A stretch of 5,864 nt of DNA, taken from contig JAFTYN010000159.1 in the NCBI GenBank assembly GCA_017461465.1, positions 1 to 5,864 on the forward strand. The letters run 5' to 3'. The translations under genes were made by a program, and so were the position numbers. The notes below the pieces were generated by a model, which saw nothing but the letters and a program-made list of their open reading frames with translations, was not told the origin of the DNA and did no database searches. The stretch comes from Bacilli bacterium (GTDB lineage: Bacteria; Bacillota_I; Bacilli_A; RF39; UBA660). Shown in pieces: positions 1 to 5,418 of the stretch. Each line of letters opens with the position of its first letter. The first letter of the stretch is position 1.

Positions 1-110
1 GACAAGAATTATTAGAAAATCATATGAAAACTTGTATGGTTAATGATATAAAAAATGAAAGGTTAGAATCTATAGATGAAGTTATGGATTTATGTAGGAA
101 GTTAGTATGA
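1..110 (+). CDS. CsoR/RcnR-family metal-sensing transcriptional repressor, C-terminal end only (5' truncated by window)
   Basis: An open frame enters from the left edge (first full codon at 3) and ends at TGA 108-110, giving 35 residues. The visible tail carries LLENHMKTCMVNDI, which matches the conserved C-terminal helix of CsoR/RcnR (DUF156) repressors: a metal-ligand His followed three residues later by a ligand Cys (His codon 21-23, Cys codon 33-35), then an acidic helix ending in a short basic tail. In this family the protein is an all-helical DNA-binding oligomer that releases its operator when metal binds. The remaining ligand, an N-terminal Cys, lies outside the window, so the metal cannot be assigned. 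The stop overlaps the ATPase start as ATGA, so the two are almost certainly co-transcribed and the repressor probably controls the efflux pump. The family call rests on a short fragment. Confidence 0.7.
   Translation, partial: QELLENHMKTCMVNDIKNERLESIDEVMDLCRKLV
96..101 (+). promoter_or_regulatory. Shine-Dalgarno for the metal ATPase, inside the upstream gene
   Basis: AGGAAG lies 5 bases before the ATG at 107, within the last codons of the CsoR-like gene. It supports this start and coupled translation across the ATGA overlap. Confidence 0.6.
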
Positions 111-2137
111 AAAAATATCGTTTTAAAATTAATAATCTAGATTGTGCTAATTGTGCTAAAAAATTAGAAGATACTTTAAATAACAATTCTAAAATGAAAA
201 ATGTAGTCGTTAATTTTGTGGCGTCTAAGATTTCTTATGAAAGTGATAGTATTGATTTAGATAGGCTTAATGAACTAATTAAGAAAGTAGAACCAGATTG
301 TTTTGCTTCTACTGGTGATGTAAAAGAAAATAAAGAATATCATGTATGGATACTAGTATTAAGTTTAATTATAGGAATTATCGGGCTATATATAAAATTG
401 CCATTTAAATTAAATTTAGTGTTTTTATTAGGAGCATATATACTATTATTATATAGACCATTTATGAATGCTATAAAACTTCTTAAAAATAGTAAAACTA
501 TAAATGAAAATGCTTTAATATTTATTTCTTGTGTAGGAGCTTTTTTAATAGGAGAAAAACTTGAAGGTATTATGGTAGTAGCTTTATATACTTTAGGTAA
601 AATACTTGAAGAAAAAGCAATCAATAATACAAGAAGATCTATTAAGGGACTAATGGATATAAAACAAGATTATGCTAATTTAAAAGATAATAATAAAATA
701 AAAGAAATAGAAGTAGAAGAAATTAAAAAAGGAGATATTTTAGTAGTAAAAAAGGGCGAAAGAATACCTGTAGATGGAACTATTGTGTTAGGAACTACAA
801 GATTAGATACTTCTATGCTTACAGGTGAATCTGAATACGAAAGGGTTAAAGTAGGAAGTAAAGTATTATCAGGATCTATCAATCTTGATGATGTAATTGA
901 AATGAAGGCTACTAAATTATATGATGATTCTACTGTTGCTAAAATATTAGAATTAGTAGAAGAAGCTTCAGATAAAAAAGCAAATACCGAAACAGTTGTA
1001 GCTAGAATGAGTAAAATATATACACCAAGTGTATTAATATTAGCTATTTTAGTAACATTTATTCTTCCAATTGCTATGGACATAACTTTTAGTGAAAGTT
1101 TATATAGGGGACTTACTTTCCTAGTTATATCTTGTCCGTGTGCAATTGCAATATCAGTACCACTTTCATATTTTACAGGAATTGGAGTAGCGTCTAAAAA
1201 TGGGATTTTAATAAAAGGTAGTAATTATCTAGATTTACTTGGCCATGTTAATAAGCTTATATTTGATAAAACAGGTACTCTTACAACTGGAAGTTTTAGA
1301 GTTACTGATATTAAAATATATGATGATAATTACAAAGAAGAAGAAATAATAGAGCTATTAGTAAAAGGAGAAAGTTTCTCTAATCATCCTATTGCAAAGT
1401 CTATAATGAAATTAAGTAAAACAAAGTATGATACAAGTGATGTAAAAAATTATAAGGAAATAGATGGTGAAGGTATAAGCTATCAAATTGGAAATAAGAA
1501 AATAAAGGTAGGAACTTCTAAATTATGTAACTGTGATAAAAATGCAAGTTTACATCTAAATATAAATGGAAAGCATGTAGCTTCAATTTCAATAGATGAT
1601 GGAATTAAAGAAAATGTTGTTGATACTATAAATAAGTTAAAAGATATGAAAATAAGAACTTATATGTTTACAGGAGATAGAAAAGAAGTAGCTCTTGAAA
1701 TAGGAAATAAAATTGGCATAGATGTTATTAAATATGAAATGCTTCCAACAGATAAATATAAAGCATATGGGTTAATCGATAAAGGAAATAGTACAACTGC
1801 TTTTATTGGAGATGGTGTTAATGATGCACCTGTACTTAAAAGAGCAGATATAGGTATATCCATGGGAGGAGTAGGATCAAACTCTGCTATAGAAGCTTCT
1901 GATGTTGTATTTATGACAGATGATTTAAGTAAGATGATAACATCTATAAATATATCTAAATATACTAATATGATTATTATGCAAAATTTAATATTTGCTA
2001 TTTCAGTAAAAATTATCATATTATTACTTAGTGTATATGGTTTAGCTAGTATGTGGTTTGCAGTATTTGCAGATACTGGTGTAACAGTACTTACTATATT
2101 AAATACTCTTAGAATAATGCATAAGTTTAAAAAATAA
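107..2137 (+). CDS. P1B-type heavy-metal-translocating ATPase, Zn/Cd/Pb (CadA/ZntA) subgroup
   Basis: This complete 676-aa P-type ATPase should export divalent soft metals from the cytoplasm using ATP. It has one N-terminal HMA domain (residues 3-65) with a DCANC metal site (Cys13, Cys16). Four membrane segments follow (about 79-168), then the actuator domain with TGES (239-242). The ion-path motif CPC is at 343-345 in the sixth membrane segment, and the phosphorylation motif DKTGT has its Asp at 387. The nucleotide domain shows HP (427-428) and GEG (454-456); TGD is at 522-524 and GDGVND at 568-573. All catalytic motifs are intact. Lys635 and Asp656 in the last two membrane helices are 21 residues apart, the spacing of Lys693 and Asp714 in E. 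coli ZntA. These residues mark the Zn2+/Cd2+/Pb2+ subgroup (P1B-2), not the Cu+ subgroup. It is slightly shorter than typical CadA proteins and has a single metal-binding domain. The ATGA overlap with the CsoR-like gene implies repressor-pump co-regulation. Subgroup is inferred from motifs; family is near certain. Confidence 0.95.
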   Translation: MKKYRFKINNLDCANCAKKLEDTLNNNSKMKNVVVNFVASKISYESDSIDLDRLNELIKKVEPDCFASTGDVKENKEYHVWILVLSLIIGIIGLYIKLPFKLNLVFLLGAYILLLYRPFMNAIKLLKNSKTINENALIFISCVGAFLIGEKLEGIMVVALYTLGKILEEKAINNTRRSIKGLMDIKQDYANLKDNNKIKEIEVEEIKKGDILVVKKGERIPVDGTIVLGTTRLDTSMLTGESEYERVKVGSKVLSGSINLDDVIEMKATKLYDDSTVAKILELVEEASDKKANTETVVARMSKIYTPSVLILAILVTFILPIAMDITFSESLYRGLTFLVISCPCAIAISVPLSYFTGIGVASKNGILIKGSNYLDLLGHVNKLIFDKTGTLTTGSFRVTDIKIYDDNYKEEEIIELLVKGESFSNHPIAKSIMKLSKTKYDTSDVKNYKEIDGEGISYQIGNKKIKVGTSKLCNCDKNASLHLNINGKHVASISIDDGIKENVVDTINKLKDMKIRTYMFTGDRKEVALEIGNKIGIDVIKYEMLPTDKYKAYGLIDKGNSTTAFIGDGVNDAPVLKRADIGISMGGVGSNSAIEASDVVFMTDDLSKMITSINISKYTNMIIMQNLIFAISVKIIILLLSVYGLASMWFAVFADTGVTVLTILNTLRIMHKFKK

Positions 2138-2165
2138 AAGGATTAATATACTTAATCCTTTTTTT
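2136..2165 (+). terminator. Rho-independent terminator after the metal ATPase
   Basis: A perfect inverted repeat pairs AAGGATTAA (2138-2146) with TTAATCCTT (2152-2160) around a 5-base loop, and an uninterrupted run of seven T covers 2159-2165. The stem begins right at the ATPase stop codon. This is a classic intrinsic terminator and separates the repressor/ATPase unit from the exchanger gene. Confidence 0.9.
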
Positions 2166-2178
2166 GCATATATTTAAA

Positions 2179-2184
2179 AGAGGG
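2179..2184 (+). promoter_or_regulatory. Shine-Dalgarno for the Na+/Ca2+ exchanger
   Basis: AGAGGG lies 5 bases before the ATG at 2190. A second ATG at 2185 in another frame meets TGA after two codons, so 2190 is the usable start. Confidence 0.6.
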
Positions 2185-2189
2185 ATGAT

Positions 2190-3125
2190 ATGAATATAAT
2201 ACTATTAATTGTCGGTTTTTATATGCTTATTAAATGCGCTGATATTTTTGTTGAAAGTTCTAGTAATATTGCTAAGGCTTTAAAAATACCTAGTATAATA
2301 ATAGGTCTTACAATAGTTGGTCTTGGAACAAGTGCCCCAGAAGCGGCAGTAAGTGTAATAGCAGCTATAAATGGTAACTATGAAGTGGCAACTGGTAATG
2401 TTATAGGATCTAATATATGTAATCTTTTACTTGTACTAGGATTAAGTGGTATATTTGGAACGTTAAAAGTAAAAAGAAAAATAATTTTTAGAGATTATAT
2501 ATATTTAATTTTTTCATATATTATTTTAATTATAATGATAGGGGAAAGTTTTATAGTTGGTAGTAATTTTGCTGTAATAACTAGAGTAAATGCTTTAATA
2601 TTATTATGTTTTTTAGTTATTTATCTATATTTTTTAATGTTAGATACTAGGGGAAGTTTAATTAAAGAATCTAGTATAAAGTTTAAATTAAGTTACATAA
2701 TTGATGTTATTATTAGTTTATTAGGAATCGTATTTGGTGGAAAATTAGTGGTTAATAGTAGTATTAATATAGCATCTATTTTAGGAGTTAATGATGATAT
2801 TATAGCGCTTACTATAGTTGCTATAGGTACAAGCCTTCCTGAACTTATTACATCAGCTATAGCTACTAAAAAAGGTGAAAATGATATAGCTATAGGTAAT
2901 GTACTAGGTTCTAATATTTTTAATATACTATTTATAATAGGAATATCTAGTTTTATTAATCCAATGATAATAGATTTTAATACTTTTATAGATATCATAA
3001 TTATGTTTATAACTGGATTAATAGTGTTTATTCTTCTTTTAAAAGATAAAAAAATAACCTTATATAAAAGTATAGTTATGTTAATAATATATTTTTCTTA
3101 CATAACTTATCTAATCTTAAGATAG
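2190..3125 (+). CDS. CaCA-family calcium/sodium antiporter (YrbG-like)
   Basis: This 311-aa integral membrane protein belongs to the Ca2+/cation antiporter superfamily, which exchanges Ca2+ for Na+ (or H+) across the cytoplasmic membrane. The family's two inverted alpha-repeats are both visible and intact. Alpha-1 has GLGTSAPE (44-51) followed by GNVIGSN (69-75); alpha-2 has AIGTSLPE (211-218) followed by GNVLGSN (236-242). Glu51 and Glu218 correspond to the ion-coordinating acidic residues. About ten hydrophobic segments can be drawn, five on each side of a hydrophilic loop near 152-166, as expected for the duplicated fold. Length matches bacterial members (about 310-330 aa). There is no C-terminal regulatory domain. 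The gene follows the ATPase terminator by only 24 bases, with no convincing promoter in between, so its transcription may depend on leaky termination or on a weak promoter. Actual ion preference cannot be read from the sequence. Confidence 0.93.
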   Translation: MNIILLIVGFYMLIKCADIFVESSSNIAKALKIPSIIIGLTIVGLGTSAPEAAVSVIAAINGNYEVATGNVIGSNICNLLLVLGLSGIFGTLKVKRKIIFRDYIYLIFSYIILIIMIGESFIVGSNFAVITRVNALILLCFLVIYLYFLMLDTRGSLIKESSIKFKLSYIIDVIISLLGIVFGGKLVVNSSINIASILGVNDDIIALTIVAIGTSLPELITSAIATKKGENDIAIGNVLGSNIFNILFIIGISSFINPMIIDFNTFIDIIIMFITGLIVFILLLKDKKITLYKSIVMLIIYFSYITYLILR

Positions 3126-3127
3126 TA

Positions 3128-3136
3128 TGATATAAT
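3128..3136 (+). promoter_or_regulatory. Extended -10 promoter for the MazG-like operon
   Basis: TGATATAAT (TG, one base, perfect TATAAT at 3131-3136) begins three bases after the exchanger's stop codon. The -35 region has no good TTGACA match, which is usual for extended -10 promoters. Transcription would start near 3143, leaving a leader of about 10 bases that begins at the Shine-Dalgarno. Position and start point are inferred from consensus only. Confidence 0.6.
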
Positions 3137-3142
3137 CACTTT

Positions 3143-3149
3143 AGGTGAT
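3143..3149 (+). promoter_or_regulatory. Shine-Dalgarno for the MazG-like gene
   Basis: AGGTGAT lies three bases before the ATG at 3153. It supports that start and coincides with the predicted 5' end of the mRNA. Confidence 0.55.
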
Positions 3150-3152
3150 AAT

Positions 3153-3467
3153 ATGATAGATTTAAAGAAAATTCAAAAAGAAGTATATCAAAATAAAGTT
3201 AATAAAGGATTTAATACAAGTGATATATCTAAAGAGTTTTGCTATATATATGGAGAAGTAGCAGAAGCATATGAAGCATTTAGAAAGAAAAAAGATGATT
3301 TAGGTGAAGAACTTGCTGATATTACTATTTATTTATTAGGGCTTTCTGAAATACTTAATATTAATTTAGAAGAAGAAATACTTAAGAAAGTAAATAAGAA
3401 TAATCATAGAAAATATGAAGTTATTAATGGTGTAAATACTAGAGTAGAAGAATATGAAGAAAAGTAG
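3153..3467 (+). CDS. MazG-like nucleotide pyrophosphohydrolase (all-alpha NTP-PPase)
   Basis: This small 104-aa, all-helical protein has the metal-binding signature of the MazG/dUTPase all-alpha NTP pyrophosphatase superfamily. The first helix carries EVAE (Glu35, Glu38) and the second carries EELAD (Glu52/Glu53, Asp56), giving the ExxE...ExxD layout that binds Mg2+. A basic stretch, NNHRKYE (83-89), sits where related proteins have a conserved N-x-R-K-Y-E-like segment. Such enzymes hydrolyse (d)NTPs to NMP and pyrophosphate, often removing non-canonical nucleotides or lowering nucleotide pools; the substrate here is unknown. At about 100 aa it is a single-domain form, not full-length two-domain MazG. 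It is the first gene of a three-gene overlapping set, and its 3' end overlaps the next gene by 14 bases in a different frame. The family is well supported; the biological role is not. Confidence 0.85.
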   Translation: MIDLKKIQKEVYQNKVNKGFNTSDISKEFCYIYGEVAEAYEAFRKKKDDLGEELADITIYLLGLSEILNINLEEEILKKVNKNNHRKYEVINGVNTRVEEYEEK

Positions 3468-3984
3468 TTTAAATGATTTTTATAATTCTATTTTAAATAT
3501 AGGAAGTAATAAAGATTATGAACCTGTTATTTTAAATATAGTAAGTAGTGAAGTAGTTAACTTATCTAAACATACTGATAGTATTGATGGATTTTGTAAA
3601 TATTTAGCAGAAAAAATAAGTATAAAATTAGATGAACTAGGTATTAGAAATGATGTAATAGATTTAAATAAAGTATTAAATATAGATCACGTATTTATCA
3701 TTTGTGAATATATGTATGGAAGTAGTTTAAAAAGGTTTTTAATAGATCCAACATATACACAGTTTACCAAAAAAGAAAATATGGAGATAGTAAGATTTGA
3801 TGTTTGGCCTAGTGAAAAACTTTCTAAAGATATTTTAGAAGATTTACTTAATAAAGGAATGACACAAATTGATAGTGAAAGTTTTAGTAATTATTTGAAT
3901 TCTTTTAGAAAAAATAAAATAGATGTGAATTTAGATGAATTCTTAATGAAGTTAAGAATGATAGAAATTGGTAAAGTAAAATGA
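3454..3984 (+). CDS. Uncharacterised protein with possible papain/transglutaminase-like Cys-His-Asp triad
   Basis: I do not recognise this 176-aa protein as a named family. It is soluble, with no signal peptide or membrane segment. Three features resemble a papain-like or transglutaminase-like core: Cys48 at the start of a helix after a Gly (DGFCKYLAEK, 45-54), His79 at the start of a hydrophobic strand (DHVFIICEY, 78-86), and Asp98 in LIDPTYTQF (96-104). The order Cys, then His on a strand, then Asp in an IDPT-x-x-Q-F context is the arrangement seen in such cysteine peptidases, amidases and papain-fold toxins. The C-terminal part (about 120-170) looks helical. The start at 3454 lies within the MazG-like gene with only a weak purine-rich site before it, so translation is probably coupled. 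Its end overlaps the next gene as ATGA. The coding region is certain; the catalytic reading is an inference from motif order alone. Confidence 0.85.
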   Translation: MKKSSLNDFYNSILNIGSNKDYEPVILNIVSSEVVNLSKHTDSIDGFCKYLAEKISIKLDELGIRNDVIDLNKVLNIDHVFIICEYMYGSSLKRFLIDPTYTQFTKKENMEIVRFDVWPSEKLSKDILEDLLNKGMTQIDSESFSNYLNSFRKNKIDVNLDEFLMKLRMIEIGKVK

Positions 3985-4481
3985 GTGTTGTAATAGGAAA
4001 TATTATATCTTTATTAGCGTCAGCACTAATGACTTATAGTGGATATATAAAAAGTAAAGGAAAATTTTTAATTGTTCAGATAGTACAAATGAGTTTAAGT
4101 GCTTTAAGTAATTTTATTTTAGGTGGTATTACAGGAACTATTATAAATTTAGTTAATATTATAAGAAATGTATTATGTTATAAGAATAAACTTAATAAAT
4201 ATAGCATAATTTTAATTCTTACTTTATCCATTAGTTTATCTTTATATTTTAATAATCTTAATTTTATAGGATTATTGCCTTTATTAAGTACTATTTTATA
4301 TACTACTTTAATGAATATAAAGGACATAAAAAAGTTTAAATATTTAACAATTACAACTATGCTATTATGGCTTATTTATGATATATGCATCATGAATTAT
4401 GTATCTGCTTTATTTGATTTACTTACAATAGGTTCAAATAGTATTGCTATATATCAATTAAAAAATATTGCTAAAAAATAG
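3981..4481 (+). CDS. YgjV-like small integral membrane protein
   Basis: This 166-aa, very hydrophobic protein has six to seven predicted membrane segments (about 4-22, 28-47, 50-66, 73-90, 94-111, 119-137, 140-160). Its pattern resembles the bacterial inner-membrane protein YgjV family: a polar NIIRN segment (59-63) after the third helix, GLLPLLST (97-104) in the middle, and a C-terminal helix with N-x-x-A/I-I-x-x-x positions. Biochemical function of YgjV is not established. The ATG overlaps the preceding stop as ATGA, and there is no strong Shine-Dalgarno of its own (only TTGGTAAAG upstream), so translation probably depends on the upstream gene. It is the last gene of the MazG-like operon; no hairpin follows the stop. 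The membrane-protein assignment is solid, the YgjV relationship moderate. Confidence 0.8.
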   Translation: MSVVIGNIISLLASALMTYSGYIKSKGKFLIVQIVQMSLSALSNFILGGITGTIINLVNIIRNVLCYKNKLNKYSIILILTLSISLSLYFNNLNFIGLLPLLSTILYTTLMNIKDIKKFKYLTITTMLLWLIYDICIMNYVSALFDLLTIGSNSIAIYQLKNIAKK

Positions 4482-4496
4482 ATTAAATTATATAAT
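4468..4496 (+). promoter_or_regulatory. Sigma-A type promoter for the TtcA-like gene
   Basis: TTGCTA (4468-4473) is followed by a 17-base spacer and a perfect TATAAT (4491-4496). The -35 lies inside the last codons of the YgjV-like gene. The predicted start near 4503 leaves a leader of roughly 26 bases. Since no terminator separates the genes, readthrough from the upstream operon may also contribute. Confidence 0.65.
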
Positions 4497-4515
4497 ACAT
4501 GAACTAAAACTTATT

Positions 4516-4520
4516 AGGAG
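4516..4520 (+). promoter_or_regulatory. Shine-Dalgarno for the TtcA-like gene
   Basis: AGGAG with an 8-base gap to the ATG at 4529 is near consensus and fixes that start. Confidence 0.75.
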
Positions 4521-4528
4521 TTGGAAGT

Positions 4529-5353
4529 ATGGAAAAATGTAAAGAGATAGAGCGTTCAATAATTAAAAAGTATCGTAAAGAAATATGGAGTAAATTTGTA
4601 AAAGCAGTTTCGGATTATGAACTGATTAAAGAAAATGATAAAATCATGGTTTGTATAAGTGGGGGAAAAGATTCTTTTTTACTTGCTAAATGTATTCAAG
4701 AATTACAAAGACATGGTAAAATTCATTTTGATGCTCATTATGTTGTTATGAATCCAGGATATAATAAGATTAATGAAGAAATGATACTGAAAAATGCTGA
4801 GTTATTAAATATTCCAATTGAAGTATTTAAAAGTGATATATTTGAAGTAGTAGATAATATTGCTAAAGAAAGTCCTTGTTATATGTGTGCTAGAATGAGA
4901 AGAGGATATTTATATAATCGCGCTAAAGAACTTGGATGTAATAAAATAGCTTTAGGGCATCACTTTGATGATGTTATTGAAACAACACTTCTTTCAATGT
5001 TTTATGGTTCTGAAATTAAAACAATGATGCCAAAACTTCATAGTGATAACTTTGAAGGATTAGAATTAATTAGACCTATGTACCTAATAAAAGAACAAGA
5101 CATACTTTCTTGGAAAAATCATAATGAACTTACTTTTATAAATTGTGCATGTAAGTTTACAGAAAAAATGAAAATTGATGATGGAGCAAGTAAAAGAAAT
5201 GAAATGAAAAAGCTTATTAGTGATTTACGAAAAGTTAATAAAAATGTAGATCATAACATATTTAAAAGTTTAGATAATATTAATATGAACTGTATTTTAG
5301 GTTATCATAAAGATGGGATAAGACATAGTTTCTTAGATGAATATGATAAATAG
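4529..5353 (+). CDS. TtcA-like PP-loop ATPase, probable Fe-S-dependent tRNA thiolation enzyme
   Basis: This 274-aa protein is an N-type ATP pyrophosphatase of the TtcA/TilS/Ncs6 group. The PP-loop SGGKDS is at 44-49. PCYMCARMRRG (116-126) supplies a CxxC pair (Cys117, Cys120), and GHHFDDVIET (143-152) is the conserved motif of this group. A third cysteine site, NCACKF (205-210, Cys206 and Cys208), follows. In E. coli TtcA, two Cys in a CxxC and one distant Cys hold a [4Fe-4S] cluster needed to thiolate cytidine 32 of tRNA; the layout here matches. The enzyme would adenylate a tRNA base and then insert sulfur. The N-terminal helical lead (about 1-38) and overall length fit the short TtcA-like proteins of low-GC Gram-positive bacteria, whose exact target is less certain than in Proteobacteria. 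No TilS-type C-terminal domain or zinc ribbon is present, which argues against TilS and TtuA. It has its own promoter and terminator. Confidence 0.9.
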   Translation: MEKCKEIERSIIKKYRKEIWSKFVKAVSDYELIKENDKIMVCISGGKDSFLLAKCIQELQRHGKIHFDAHYVVMNPGYNKINEEMILKNAELLNIPIEVFKSDIFEVVDNIAKESPCYMCARMRRGYLYNRAKELGCNKIALGHHFDDVIETTLLSMFYGSEIKTMMPKLHSDNFEGLELIRPMYLIKEQDILSWKNHNELTFINCACKFTEKMKIDDGASKRNEMKKLISDLRKVNKNVDHNIFKSLDNINMNCILGYHKDGIRHSFLDEYDK

Positions 5354-5370
5354 AACTATGGTTCTTTTTT
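5352..5370 (+). terminator. Short intrinsic terminator after the TtcA-like gene
   Basis: AGAAC (5352-5356) pairs with GTTCT (5361-5365) around a TATG loop, followed by six T (5365-5370). The stem starts within the stop codon. With only five base pairs it is probably a weak terminator. Confidence 0.6.
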
Positions 5371-5371
5371 A

Positions 5372-5380
5372 TGTTATAAT
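5372..5380 (+). promoter_or_regulatory. Extended -10 promoter for the DUF362 gene
   Basis: TGTTATAAT carries TG, one base and a perfect TATAAT (5375-5380), beginning one base after the terminator T-tract. No good -35 is present; the position where one would lie overlaps the terminator stem. Transcription would start near 5387, about 32 bases before the ATG. Confidence 0.6.
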
Positions 5381-5407
5381 GTAATTGAGGTAATGAAATA
5401 AGAAAGT

Positions 5408-5415
5408 AGAGGAAG
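5408..5415 (+). promoter_or_regulatory. Shine-Dalgarno for the DUF362 gene
   Basis: AGAGGAAG with a 3-base gap to the ATG at 5419 (7 bases counted from the GG) supports this start over the tiny ATG AAA TAA reading frame at 5393-5401. Confidence 0.7.
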
Positions 5416-5418
5416 AAT

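Noticed and set aside
108..110. Possible mycoplasma-type code (TGA as Trp)
   Set aside because: No internal TGA occurs in the conserved genes, Trp is TGG (for example ATPase residues 81 and 650), and TGA at 108-110 and 3982-3984 acts as a stop within ATGA overlaps.
340..624. Minus-strand open frame of 94 codons opposite the ATPase gene
   Set aside because: It lies wholly inside a strong conserved gene, has no recognisable domain, and its composition is the mirror of AT-rich coding sequence. The same holds for minus-strand frames at 670-1083, 1660-2019 and 2693-2998.
2165..2174. Possible -10 (TATATT at 2169-2174) for the exchanger gene
   Set aside because: There is no -35 match, the region is AT-rich by default, and the start would fall on the Shine-Dalgarno. 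It is too weak to list as a promoter.
3489..3541. Direct repeat of a 14-base AT-rich word (TATTTTAAATATAG at 3489-3502 and 3528-3541)
   Set aside because: Both copies are in coding sequence for an Ile-Leu-Asn-Ile peptide, there are only two copies, and low-complexity AT sequence makes this likely by chance.
5393..5401. Two-codon reading frame ATG AAA TAA in the DUF362 leader, preceded by GAGG
   Set aside because: The GAGG is only two bases from the ATG and sits at the predicted mRNA 5' end. A minimal frame like this is expected by chance in such sequence, and there is no sign of leader control.
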